Shown piece by piece: positions 55,601 to 62,056 of a stretch of DNA of 64,000 bases; position 1 is the first letter of the stretch; every line of letters starts with the position of its first letter. The position numbers and the translations under genes were made by a program. Origin of the DNA: Mycteria americana (Eukaryota; Chordata; Aves; Ciconiiformes; Ciconiidae); NCBI RefSeq assembly GCF_035582795.1, contig NC_134366.1, positions 29,125,661 through 29,189,660 of the forward strand, given 5' to 3'. The notes beneath the pieces are model-generated. The model did no database searches and was not told the DNA's origin. It saw nothing but the letters and a program-made list of their open reading frames with translations.

Positions 55601-56270
55601 CTGACAAAACTCTCATAAACTAAGTAGTCATGTTTCCTATATGGATGCTTTTGCAGTTTTCCAAAAGGAGATTTGGCTGGCCAGCATAGGCAGACATGAC
55701 TTTTCCAAATTAGCAAGACTGGAATCCACCTTCTAGTCTTTTGCACTAAAATAAGATGGAGGAATTAAATGCTGCATGAGAGAGAGAATTTTATAACCTA
55801 TAAGAATATCTGTTCCCTAGTGAAGAAATAACAAGGCAAATCTGTCACTTGACTGTGTATCACAGTGACTGAGATGTATTTCTATGCCTTGAAGTCTGTT
55901 CTACTCATTAGTGCAAGCACCTGCTAGTGCTTGAAAATGATCTCGCATATTTAACCCCCATTTAAATGGCATTATTTCTGACTTCTATTCTAGCAATGGG
56001 ATCATAATAAAAACTTAAGAGTTGCTGGAAAGGCATGTCTGTTATTCCCATCCCATGCAAATACAAAAACCTGTCAATATTGTATCAGTTTTACATTTAG
56101 ATGATAAGAGTTTGAGTTTGATAAAACAGCAGGTGAGAACTTTCATCCAAAAAATGACTGCCCACTGTTAGCCCTTTAACAGACATATTACTGAGAGTTA
56201 CCTTGGGTCCTGGCTGTCCAACACCAGGGAGTCCTGGAGGACCATAGGGACCTAAAGGCCCTTGCTCTCC
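10830..56270 (-). CDS. COL28A1: Collagen alpha-1(XXVIII) chain, C-terminal part (24 exons, 5' end outside the window)
   Basis: Spliced gene read on the minus strand. The 24 exons join in frame into 820 codons plus stop: 432 collagen residues, the bridge [12 protein letters not shown], a VWA domain, a Ser/Thr/Pro-rich linker and a C-terminal Kunitz domain. This order (collagen, one VWA, linker, Kunitz) is the known architecture of collagen XXVIII, a secreted matrix protein of the VWA-collagen class. COL7A1 lacks a VWA between helix and Kunitz, and COL6A3 has several domains there. The collagen exons and the one after them start at phase 0; the VWA exon, the first linker exon and the Kunitz exon start inside a codon; all split codons resolve (Gly, Ala, Asp). 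The family also has a signal peptide, an N-terminal VWA and more collagen, none found here. No breaks seen. A col28 paralogue other than A1 cannot be fully excluded by eye. Confidence 0.93.
11000..11426 (-). other. COL28A1 intron before the Kunitz exon
   Basis: A 427-nt intron with GTAAGT donor and CTTTCAG acceptor. No other feature seen. Confidence 0.85.
11427..11643 (-). CDS. COL28A1: COL28A1 linker exon 2 (Ser/Thr/Pro-rich)
   Basis: Acceptor CCTTTTGCAG and donor GTAAGT bound a 217-nt exon in phase 0, ending with one base of a split Asp codon. It begins [18 protein letters not shown] and ends QPQVATTRK. The segment is rich in Pro, Ser and Thr with no domain I recognise, has no cysteine, and contains one N-glycosylation sequon (NVTA). 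It probably forms a flexible, possibly O-glycosylated spacer between the VWA and Kunitz domains. Confidence 0.88.
11644..13937 (-). other. COL28A1 intron (2.3 kb)
   Basis: No exon or recognisable repeat. The open frames at 12036-12365 (plus) and 13279-13599 (minus) have no splice context or recognisable product. Confidence 0.75.
13938..14125 (-). CDS. COL28A1: COL28A1 linker exon 1 (end of VWA region and mucin-like spacer)
   Basis: Acceptor TTTTCAG and donor GTAAGT bound 188 nt; two bases complete an Ala codon from the VWA exon, then 62 codons follow in frame. It starts [17 protein letters not shown], which likely packs as the last VWA helix, with one Cys and a sequon (NVSE). It continues as a low-complexity Ser/Pro/Thr tract with [11 protein letters not shown] and several TT/TS pairs, ending GISYP. 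Confidence 0.9.
14126..15350 (-). other. COL28A1 intron after the VWA exon (1.2 kb)
   Basis: Contains short poly(A)/poly(T) runs and overlapping chance frames at 14825-15260. No exon found. Confidence 0.8.
15351..15905 (-). CDS. COL28A1: COL28A1 C-terminal von Willebrand factor A domain exon
   Basis: A single 555-nt exon encodes nearly the whole VWA domain, with acceptor TTCTTCTAG and donor GTAAAA, entering and leaving in phase 1. It starts [20 protein letters not shown]. The metal-ion-dependent adhesion site is intact: DSSES at about residues 18-22, the GTYTAS threonine near residue 89, and the VVTDGQ aspartate at 118. The alternating hydrophobic strands VFVID, IGIINF, VAVVVTD and EIFVIGIV match the Rossmann-like VWA fold. 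VWA domains of this class bind other matrix proteins; the ligand cannot be told from sequence. The longer reading frame past both ends is intron. Confidence 0.96.
15906..16209 (-). other. COL28A1 intron before the VWA exon (304 nt)
   Basis: Short intron with GTAAGC donor and TTCTTCTAG acceptor; nothing else seen. Confidence 0.85.
16210..16246 (-). CDS. COL28A1: COL28A1 short bridge exon between helix and VWA
   Basis: A 37-nt exon with acceptor TTTTTTCAG and donor GTAAGC encodes [12 protein letters not shown] plus the first base of a Gly codon. It is a short amphipathic segment joining the end of the triple helix to the VWA domain. Its Cys, with CGIRC in the next exon, makes a cluster of three cysteines just after the helix, placed where interchain disulfides could register the chains. 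Confidence 0.88.
16441..16476 (-). CDS. COL28A1: COL28A1 terminal collagen exon (12 residues)
   Basis: A 36-nt exon flanked by ATTTTCAG and GTAAGTA encodes [12 protein letters not shown], the last four Gly-X-Y triplets. Only 90 nt of intron separate it from the next exon, the shortest intron found. A Trp in a Y position is unusual in collagen. Confidence 0.9.
16567..16647 (-). CDS. COL28A1: COL28A1 collagen exon, 27 codons, uninterrupted
   Basis: An 81-nt exon bounded by acceptor TTAG and donor GTAAAA. It encodes nine perfect triplets, starting [10 protein letters not shown] and ending GPPGPK. It is the longest collagen exon here and has no imperfection, which should give a stable C-terminal helix end where chains nucleate. 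Confidence 0.93.
16974..17015. repeat. Short tandem repeat, about 16-17 bp x 2.5
   Basis: Copies of GGACCTATGTTAATTT at 16974-16989 and 16990-17006, then a partial GACCTATGG. Only the junction bases differ. Confidence 0.85.
17419..17465. repeat. Duplicated palindrome, 19 bp x 2, period 26
   Basis: TAATATCTTTGATATTACT occurs exactly at 17421-17439 and 17447-17465. The first copy extends to a perfect 9-bp stem (AGTAATATC / GATATTACT) around a TTT loop at 17419-17439. Confidence 0.85.
19167..19235 (-). CDS. COL28A1: COL28A1 collagen exon, 23 codons (G1G break)
   Basis: A 69-nt exon, donor GTAAAT, acceptor after CTGTTCAG. It starts [10 protein letters not shown] and ends GLPGPK; the break is Gly16-Ile-Gly18. 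A second possible donor 24 nt further on is ruled out because the reading frame hits TAG first. Confidence 0.92.
21936..21966. repeat. (TA)n microsatellite
   Basis: About ten TA units followed by an A run. Confidence 0.9.
22564..22618. repeat. (GATA)n microsatellite
   Basis: Nearly nine uninterrupted GATA units (22574-22608), with GACA variants on the left and TATATA on the right. Confidence 0.95.
24282..24350 (-). CDS. COL28A1: COL28A1 collagen exon, 23 codons (G4G break)
   Basis: A 69-nt exon, donor GTAATC, acceptor GTTACAG. It starts [10 protein letters not shown]. Glycine is missing at residue 18, so four residues (NSIQ) separate Gly16 and Gly21. It ends GSK. Confidence 0.92.
24351..26461 (-). 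other. COL28A1 intron (2.1 kb)
   Basis: AT-rich with T-rich runs near 25010-25030. No exon or recognisable repeat. Confidence 0.75.
26462..26530 (-). CDS. COL28A1: COL28A1 collagen exon, 23 codons (G1G break)
   Basis: A 69-nt exon starting [10 protein letters not shown], with Gly16-Ser-Gly18, ending GTVGPK. The acceptor is TTTTCAG. The donor reads AAG|GTTGGT, which lacks the usual A at +3 and +4, making it the weakest-looking splice site in this set. Confidence 0.9.
31485..31688 (-). other. 67-codon open frame in intron, unclassified
   Basis: Starts [20 protein letters not shown] and ends VPDQKEV. It sits in a GC-richer island with no splice context that I can defend. It may be an old repeat; I do not recognise it. 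Confidence 0.15.
32434..32596 (-). repeat. Old CR1-type LINE fragment, minus orientation
   Basis: Read on the minus strand, this aligns with 39796-39968 at roughly 85% by eye over about 130 bp (shared blocks include GCAAAAACTGGAT and CATATTGTACTTC as written on the plus strand here). The homologous copy runs directly into a CR1 reverse-transcriptase motif. This copy lacks about 15-20 bases of that motif, after GGATCT. Confidence 0.65.
34427..34495 (-). CDS. COL28A1: COL28A1 collagen exon, 23 codons (G1G break)
   Basis: A 69-nt exon starting [15 protein letters not shown], the most proline-rich here, with Gly16-Val-Gly18, ending GDAGPK. Donor GTACTT; acceptor GCTGCACCAG, which has a poor pyrimidine tract. 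Confidence 0.92.
34496..36624 (-). other. COL28A1 intron (2.1 kb)
   Basis: Contains a T run at 35338-35352, a run of 11 G at 36156-36166 and a GGGA/GGAA purine tract at 36295-36320. An unclassified stretch at 35640-35940 is more GC-rich than its surroundings. No exon. Confidence 0.75.
36295..36320. repeat. GGGA/GGAA purine tract
   Basis: Irregular GGGA and GGAA units, a short low-complexity repeat. Confidence 0.8.
36625..36693 (-). CDS. COL28A1: COL28A1 collagen exon, 23 codons (G1G break)
   Basis: A 69-nt exon starting [15 protein letters not shown], with Gly16-Asp-Gly18, ending GHKGEA. Donor GTAAGT; acceptor TTTAG. Confidence 0.92.
37001..37042. repeat. Exact 21-bp tandem duplication
   Basis: The unit TTTATTTTTAAAAAGTTAAA followed by C occurs twice without a mismatch (37001-37021 and 37022-37042). 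Confidence 0.9.
37074..37111. repeat. Inverted repeat with third copy
   Basis: TGAACAATGA (37074-37083) pairs with TCATTGTTCA (37090-37099) across a 6-base loop. TGAACAATGA recurs at 37102-37111. Confidence 0.85.
39796..40260 (+). repeat. Old CR1-type LINE fragment (reverse transcriptase)
   Basis: [18 protein letters not shown] can be read at about 39925-39978, a clear relative of the CR1 motif GSVLGPVLFNIFINDLEK. Downstream in other frames come [14 protein letters not shown] near 40088-40130 (family KWQMKFNVDKCKVM) and [11 protein letters not shown] near 40230-40262 (family TQCSAAVKKAN). Frameshifts and stops show it is dead. The part before 39900 aligns with the inverted copy at 32434-32596; the left boundary is uncertain. 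Confidence 0.75.
41085..41153 (-). CDS. COL28A1: COL28A1 collagen exon, 23 codons (G4G break)
   Basis: A 69-nt exon starting [15 protein letters not shown]. Glycine 18 is replaced, so NSIM lies between Gly16 and Gly21. It ends GPT. Donor GTAGGA; acceptor GGATAG. Confidence 0.92.
41154..43902 (-). other. COL28A1 intron (2.7 kb)
   Basis: Contains a small hairpin (42812-42834) and A/T runs at about 43586 and 43658. No exon; see the rejected collagen-like match near 42920. Confidence 0.75.
42812..42834. repeat. 9-bp inverted repeat
   Basis: ATGCCAAAC and GTTTGGCAT form a perfect stem around ATAAA. Confidence 0.8.
43903..43971 (-). CDS. COL28A1: COL28A1 collagen exon, 23 codons (shifted G4G break), GEPGER motif
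   Basis: A 69-nt exon starting [12 protein letters not shown]. It is the only 23-codon exon whose break comes from loss of Gly16: SSVQ lies between Gly13 and Gly18. It ends GPAGPK. GEPGER resembles the GxOGER integrin-binding motifs of fibrillar collagens if the Y-position Pro is hydroxylated. Donor GTGATT; acceptor TAACAG. Confidence 0.92.
43972..44615 (-). other. COL28A1 intron (644 nt)
   Basis: AT-rich, nothing else seen. Confidence 0.85.
44616..44687 (-). CDS. COL28A1: COL28A1 collagen exon, 24 codons, uninterrupted
   Basis: A 72-nt exon with eight perfect triplets, starting [10 protein letters not shown] and ending GPAGPK. Donor GTAAGG; acceptor TTCAACAG. Confidence 0.93.
44688..45275 (-). 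other. COL28A1 intron (588 nt)
   Basis: Nothing else seen; open frames spanning 44528-44998 are chance and overlap the neighbouring exon antisense. Confidence 0.85.
45276..45344 (-). CDS. COL28A1: COL28A1 collagen exon, 23 codons (G1G break)
   Basis: A 69-nt exon starting [15 protein letters not shown], with Gly16-Lys-Gly18, ending GDVGQK. Donor GTATGG; acceptor TCTGTTAG. Confidence 0.93.
45345..47284 (-). other. COL28A1 intron (1.9 kb)
   Basis: No exon or recognisable repeat. Confidence 0.8.
47285..47356 (-). CDS. COL28A1: COL28A1 collagen exon, 24 codons, uninterrupted
   Basis: A 72-nt exon with eight perfect triplets, starting [10 protein letters not shown] and ending GKSGKK. Donor GTAAGA; acceptor TTTTTTAAG. 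The open frame that continues past the donor is intron. Confidence 0.93.
47357..48379 (-). other. COL28A1 intron (1.0 kb)
   Basis: No exon or recognisable repeat. Confidence 0.8.
48380..48448 (-). CDS. COL28A1: COL28A1 collagen exon, 23 codons (G1G break)
   Basis: A 69-nt exon starting [15 protein letters not shown], with Gly16-Ile-Gly18, ending GVRGLK. Donor GTAAGC; acceptor GTTACTAG. Confidence 0.93.
48449..49835 (-). other. COL28A1 intron (1.4 kb) with a CR1 tail
   Basis: Carries a short CR1 3' end at 48539-48601; otherwise nothing seen. Confidence 0.8.
48539..48601 (+). repeat. CR1 LINE 3' tail
   Basis: AGTGGACTTGATGATCCGTA, then GGGTCCCTTCCAACTTAACA, then ATTCTATAATTCTATGATTC. This is the CR1 3' end with its terminal 8-bp repeats, strongly 5'-truncated. 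Confidence 0.9.
49836..49904 (-). CDS. COL28A1: COL28A1 collagen exon, 23 codons (G1G break)
   Basis: A 69-nt exon starting [15 protein letters not shown], with Gly16-Phe-Gly18, ending GLPGPK. Donor GTAATG; acceptor CTTTGTAG. Confidence 0.93.
49905..50609 (-). other. COL28A1 intron (705 nt)
   Basis: Nothing else seen. Confidence 0.85.
50610..50678 (-). CDS. COL28A1: COL28A1 collagen exon, 23 codons (G1G break)
   Basis: A 69-nt exon starting [15 protein letters not shown], with Gly16-Ile-Gly18, ending GNPGSQ. Donor GTAAGT; acceptor TTGTATAG. Confidence 0.93.
50679..52275 (-). other. COL28A1 intron (1.6 kb)
   Basis: A GC-richer stretch at about 51100-51830 carries short chance frames. No exon. 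Confidence 0.8.
52276..52344 (-). CDS. COL28A1: COL28A1 collagen exon, 23 codons (G4G break)
   Basis: A 69-nt exon starting [19 protein letters not shown] separates Gly16 and Gly21 because residue 18 is not Gly. It ends GDK. Donor GTGAGG; acceptor TTTCTAG. Confidence 0.93.
52345..53280 (-). other. COL28A1 intron (936 nt)
   Basis: An A-rich run near 52458; nothing else. Confidence 0.85.
53281..53349 (-). CDS. COL28A1: COL28A1 collagen exon, 23 codons (G1G break)
   Basis: A 69-nt exon starting [15 protein letters not shown], with Gly16-Glu-Gly18, ending GIQGQK. Donor GTAGTT; acceptor TCGTACAG. Confidence 0.93.
53350..54605 (-). other. COL28A1 intron (1.3 kb)
   Basis: Very AT-rich; no exon or recognisable repeat. 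Confidence 0.85.
54606..54674 (-). CDS. COL28A1: COL28A1 collagen exon, 23 codons (G1G break)
   Basis: A 69-nt exon starting [15 protein letters not shown], with Gly16-Ile-Gly18, ending GEPGLP. Donor GTAAGT; acceptor TTCACAAG. Confidence 0.93.
54675..56201 (-). other. COL28A1 intron (1.5 kb)
   Basis: An unclassified GC-richer stretch at about 54895-55110; no exon. Confidence 0.8.
56202..56270 (-). CDS. COL28A1: COL28A1 collagen exon, 23 codons (most N-terminal exon found)
   Basis: A 69-nt exon starting [15 protein letters not shown], with Gly16-Val-Gly18, ending GQPGPK. Donor GTAACT; acceptor TCCTTTAG. It enters in phase 0, so the next upstream exon, beyond the window, must end on a codon boundary and is likely another collagen exon. 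Confidence 0.93.
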
Positions 56271-57460
56271 CTAAAGGAAAAAAAATGGAAAGAAACTATT
56301 AATGCAAATGGAACCTTAACCAAATTCCGCCAGAGTGCCTTTCCACACCCTCATTTAGAAATATGTTTTTAAAGTAAAAAAAAACAAACCAAACCAAAAC
56401 AAAACAAAGAAAACCAAAAAACCTGTCTTAAAGATAAATGTTTAGATTAAGAGCAGGGTCAATATCCTGGCCATACAAGTTGCTGGGATAGATAATAATG
56501 TTATAAAGCCATTCTTTCATAAGCATGAGGAAAGATAAAAAATATATTTATTCCTTGTCATATCTTTGGTCCTGACTTTATCCAATAATTCGGTGCTTCC
56601 TCAGCTTTTTTCTTGCTAGAAAGAGGTGCATTTGGAAATTAAGCAGTGTTTATGCTTTAAACATTGCACTCAAGGTTCCTCCCATAGCAACAACTGCATA
56701 TCATGACTGCTGTTCCTACTGCCATCCTACTGCAGCTAGGACTGCAGCTCCTAATTCTCTTGCGTGTTCAATATGTTTCTAACAAAGCCAAAATAGCCAC
56801 ATGATTATTAAAAAGGCTTTTTATCAAAATGTGTTTATTTTTTGGGGAGGTATTCGTATTTGGGGGGTTGAAATTCTGTATCTACTGATAAATTTTATAT
56901 GCTGAGTTCTGAAACCTTTCAATGAGATTTTTGCACTTGAGAGGTCAATGGAGTCGTATAAAAAATGACTTCAAAGACTTCAAAGCCAGATATTTCTCCG
57001 GAAATCTACCAGTTTGTAATCTGCCAAAGAATGAAGCTAAGATACAGGAATGGGAATATACAGTGAAAGTAAATAAAGACATTATCCTTGAAGCTTCATT
57101 TCTGATAACTATGCACTTGGAGTGCTACTAGTGCAGCTTTAAACCTGGAATAAGTGGGACTTGATGCCCAGTCTTAAATTAATTCCATTACAGGACAATA
57201 TGATAATTTGAAGAGCAGCTGTGAAATTTAATGCTTATTCAAAATACAAGATTTTATAGCACACCTTCATAATCTAGTAAATTAATACAGCATCAATAGG
57301 AGATAAGTCTTAAAAGGCAGAGAAAAATCAGAGAAAGCTGGTATAACTCAGCAGAATAGCACATGTATCTCCACACAGCACACTGACAAGGTATTAGCAA
57401 CACTGACATTGCTTTAATATGGATTCTGTGCATGTAGCTGTTGCCAAAATACGGAATATA

Positions 57461-57524
57461 GGGGGGTTGGAACTAGATGATCTTTAAGGTCTCTTCCAAC
57501 CCAAACCATTCTGTGATTCTGTGA
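57461..57524 (+). repeat. CR1 LINE 3' tail
   Basis: GGTTGGAACTAGATGATCTT, then TAAGGTCTCTTCCAACCCAA, then ACCATTCTGTGATTCTGTGA. A near-consensus CR1 end, the least diverged copy in the window, so probably the youngest. Confidence 0.95.
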
Positions 57525-59975
57525 AAGAAGTTTACTGTATTCCTAGGTAGACCTTATTGTTTGGGTTTCCTAATAATATTTTCATGAAGCCTTTGGACCA
57601 GAGTCACAACTTGGTTGAAGTGTATCCAGATTAATGTAAATGATGCAATTTTTACTGATATAAAGCCAATTAGAAATTGACCCTTTTTGTTCATAGCTGT
57701 TTTTTGCCTCCTGTGTTTGTTTTGAAACTGATCAAACAGTAAAATCAACAAAAATCCCTCAAATGTCGCATCTTCTAGACTTCCAGTTCCTCCATGGGAT
57801 TAATTTGGCATTGAACAAACTGTCCTTTTAAAATCAGCTGATCAAAAATCATTTTTATTAAGTGCTTCCCATCAGCAGGAAATTTAGGGAAGGCCAAGAA
57901 TAATACAACCAAAGCTTGTACTTGTCTCCTCTTTAATTCTCTTTACAAATTCTCTGGTTTAAGTACTGTTGTCCCTTAAGCCAACAGTTAGCTGAATTTC
58001 AGGGCTTTTGGGGCTGATTCTGTTTAGACAAGAAGTAGGGGAAATATGTAAGGAAATGTTTTATACTATTTCCTTAGAAAATAATATATACTAAAAGCAC
58101 GTTTTCAGAAGGGTTTTAGTGACTTACAAATGGCATTCCATTTTGAACGGTCGTAATTTAGGCTTCTAAATTTCATTCATGCCAACAGGTCACAAGTATC
58201 TAAGCATCAACAGAAGTTCAACTTCTGACTGTGCATCAGTATGTGGAAGTGCATTGGCAGAATGGTATCAGCAGAGCCACAGTGCTGTAATTACACACAC
58301 CCAGCCCCATAGTGTGCTCCGCTTTCAGGGCAAAATCATCCCCATGGGAGCTATATAAGTAAAACTGTTGTATAAAGGTTTCAGTAGGACGTTTTGCAAG
58401 CAAATTTCCATGCATAGACACGCCCTCAAAGACAGAGATACTTCTGTCACTTTTACCCACAGTTGTGCTTCTTGCAAAGCTGGTCAAGATGTACAAAGCA
58501 TGGGTTTGGGAAGAACGTTAAGCCAAGCACACCAGCCTGGTGCCCAAGAAGCTTTGCCTTTCAGCCTATATGATCCCTTACCTCACCATCAACTCTTACT
58601 TCAATAGCTCTCCCCTTGACAAGCAACATTAACAGATACAGTTCCATGTAGCTTCAGGGCCTGGAGACAGTCTAGTTAGGGATGGACTTCCCCACTTCAA
58701 GGAAGATGTGCCTCAGTGAGAAAGAAATGGGCACAGGCTGCTGTAAGGCCAGGCAGTATGCTGAGTATTAGTTGTTCAAATTCACAGTCCTCATTTCGTT
58801 CATGGAGAAGGCAGCCTGGGGTCTCTATTGTGCCATGATGTACTAGCACACCCCACAAAATGAATGCAAAAGATATGCAAAGTTGAAAGTATATTTTAAA
58901 AAATCTATCAGATAAAAAATATAATAATTCAGCAGCATGCAGCACCACTATGTGTAAGTAGGCTACTCTGGGCACAGCAAACACCACTAAGCATGTTGGC
59001 TCCATTTGTCAAAACTAAACCTCTGAAATTGTGTAGGAACTTGTTCCATTCTGAAAAACAACATTTCATAAATACAGGCTCATCTCTCAGCTGAAACAAT
59101 AAAACAACCCCTTTGTTGTGTTTGGAAAGCATCTTCCAAATTTTTTGTCCGGTCGTCCAAACGGACATCGTGTTTCGTATCTATTTCTGACAGCCCCTGA
59201 CAGAACTTCCCAAGGACAGTAACTCTGAGCGACGCTTCCTATCGCAAATCATTCGCTCCTTTGCAAGTTCACCCACGTGATAGAGCTATGCTAATATATG
59301 CGCTGCCTTGAATGCACATGGGAGTCCTACTGAACTTAATGTTTTTCCAAAAGCTCTTTTTTTAACCATGATAAAAACATTACATAGTTTTCTTTCCAAT
59401 GACTGGTGTCATGTAATCTGCCTCTCAGCAGCTGTACTAGTAGGTACTGGTGTAGGCAGCGTAAACAGCCTTTATCATAAAAGGTACGTAGGGTAGTATG
59501 AAAATTTTGTTCTGTTGAATACTTTCTCACTGACAGCAGAGGATGCCTGAATATTAATGGAGAAAGAAACCCCACCTTCTACCAGACAACATGCAAAACT
59601 TGGAAACTTTTAACTATTCAATCTATTTTAAAGACTGTATATTTCAAACTTCATATGGCTATTAGCAAGCCTTCTATGGTGTTGGTGCTATAGGTAATGT
59701 GGAATTTATTAAAACCATAAAGTGCCGGCAATAATATCATTATCTCTACACGTAGAAGGAAAAGTCTGCTTTTCAAAGTAGCTTATTTGTAATTACTTTC
59801 TTTGTCTAGCACTCTGCTCAAATTCTTTTTTCTCTCCCTATTGGGATTTTCCTTCAGGTGGCATCTAATATCAGCTAGAGCAATGGGAATGAAAATTACA
59901 CTTGATCTGAGCTTAATATTTTTACATATTAAAACTGTACCATTTTAAGCTTGGAACATACTTAACAGTCTACCT

Positions 59976-59994
59976 CCCCGCCCCCCCCCCCCCC
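59976..59994. repeat. C-rich homopolymer tract
   Basis: CCCCG followed by 14 C. Length is likely unreliable in assembly. Confidence 0.85.
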
Positions 59995-60392
59995 AATAGT
60001 TTGTTATGTTATGATAAGTACCAGTTAGTGCCGATATAAATAATTTCTTTACTTTTAAGACAGCACATACATACTGTAAGGAACACAAAGACTCTGTATT
60101 TCAGTCTGTAACGTGATAATGATTAAGCTATAGTAAAAAATAATCTTTCAAATATAATGATTTTGTCTTTAAAGTAAACATTGGCAACAACAATGCAAGT
60201 AGATATAGATATTTTAACATATATTATTGATATTTTGTATTTCTAAGCTAGCTGAGGTACCTAGGAACTATACTTCTGTACAGGGAAATTTGATTTTTCA
60301 GTCTCCTGGGAAAGACGTTAACTTGCCACATAAGTAAGGAAAGAATTTGTAAGTCATCAGAGAAGAAGCAGCATCCCGTAGCAGTTCATTCT

Positions 60393-60448
60393 GGGACACA
60401 TTTTCAGGGAAATATGCAATGGGACACATTTTCAGGGAGATATGCCAT
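60393..60448. repeat. 28-bp tandem duplication
   Basis: GGGACACATTTTCAGGGAAA plus TATGCAAT at 60393-60420 repeats at 60421-60448 with two mismatches. Confidence 0.9.
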
Positions 60449-60894
60449 GATGGATTTTTCACAGGGTTATCCCAAGATGTTTTTACAGGAATAACTGCTT
60501 TGAATACCCACATTCAAACTTAACTGTTTCCTTAAAAGTCTGAAGACACATCCGTTCATATAACTTTAGACTCTAATTGAGACTCTTACTATGCATATGA
60601 AATTTTCCAGAGAGGCTCTTACTATAGCAGTGGCTTTTAAGAATGTGTTGTTTTCAGTTTTTCCATGAAAATATCAGGATTTCCAGAAATGCGTACTTTA
60701 TTTCTAGTAGCTGGTTTAAGAGTTTAAACAAACAAACCCGATGTCACTTCTGCAATGATAACCATATGTACTTCTTGTTCATCACTTCTTTATGAGTGGA
60801 ACACAGCTCATGCCCACTTCCTGATTTTATCCCCCAATTTTATAATCTGTAACCATATAACTCTGTTTATAAATCGTCCATTGAAACTGGCAAA

Positions 60895-60972
60895 TATTAT
60901 TATATTTGAATAATATACAAATATATTGTCATATTAAAATATATTATTAATATTATAATATTCATATTATTC
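60895..60972. repeat. AT-rich palindromic low-complexity stretch
   Basis: Nearly pure A/T with many overlapping ATATT/AATAT inverted units. Confidence 0.8.
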
Positions 60973-61914
60973 CACTCACTAACAAACACATTTTCAAAAT
61001 TACCTTGAATATAAACGCTCTTATGGAACCTTACTGATGTCATTGTATAGTATATGTTGTGGGTTTTTTAAAAAAAAATATTACTTAAGCATTTTATAAC
61101 AAATTAATGAAAACAGACAAAATAATGCCTGCTATCTTGAGTAAATTAACAGACATATGCATGTTGAAAATTCATTTTTTATCTAACACCAAGAATACTA
61201 GGGGAAAGTGGATGTGCACATTTTTCATTGTTGACCCCAATGAGGTACTTCAGCTTTGCAAAAATGTAAGCAGCAGAACCTTAGGGCTGAGAAGTTTGCT
61301 TGACCAAAATAAAAGGTATTACATTCATTCTTAGAACTCTGTTTTCCAGAAAAATCATGGTGATTCTGTTTCCTTTTTAGAGAGGAAACCAAGATGCATG
61401 AAGTCCTTTTGTGTTAGAATATTTGCATTTTTCCTGTTTTTCATTGCTATTGAATGGCAAAGCTTGGGGAACAGGACCAAGATGACTGCTTCAGAAGACA
61501 GGAGATACACAGTGAAAATAGCCAGTTCCCAACTCCTAACTGTGTTTGAGTGAAATGTCCTATTACTCTCTAATGTTTTTCTCCTAATGTTATTATGTTT
61601 TATACTGTGTTGTAGGTTTACTGTTAACATGCAAATTCAGCATTTGGTTAAATGGAATTATATTTAGTCAGGTAAATTAATATAAGATGAGTTAACATGT
61701 ATTTTTATTTTTATAGAAGCGGAGTTCAAATTTGTCATTTTAAATGCCTCAGCTCTTTATGGAGAAAGTTTGTATATATGGTAATAAAATGATTTAGATG
61801 TTTTTGAGATGTTATAACTTTGCAGAAATGCAAATAGAGAAAACTTTCTTTAAAGTTTGCTTAATAGCAAAAATTGGTTTTAGCTAATGCCACGCTGAGC
61901 TGCATTCTGTGCAG

Positions 61915-62056
61915 GATACAGGTTGTTCGACATATTCATACATGACTTGAAAACAGAGTGAAAGTAAAGTGACGAAGTTTGCTTGTGTTTAAAGAGATTA
62001 CTAAGATAAGGACTGATTGTGAAGTGCATCAGAAAGACTTTAAGAGGTTAAGGATG
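61915..62056 (+). repeat. Old CR1-type LINE fragment
   Basis: FDIFIHDL (CR1 FNIFINDL) is readable at about 61928-61951, followed by GTGACGAAGTTTGCTTGTG (TKFAD-type block) and GACTGATTGTGAAGTGCATC with AGAAAGACTTTAAGAGGTTA, the usual continuation of old CR1 copies. Matching ends near 62056. Confidence 0.7.
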
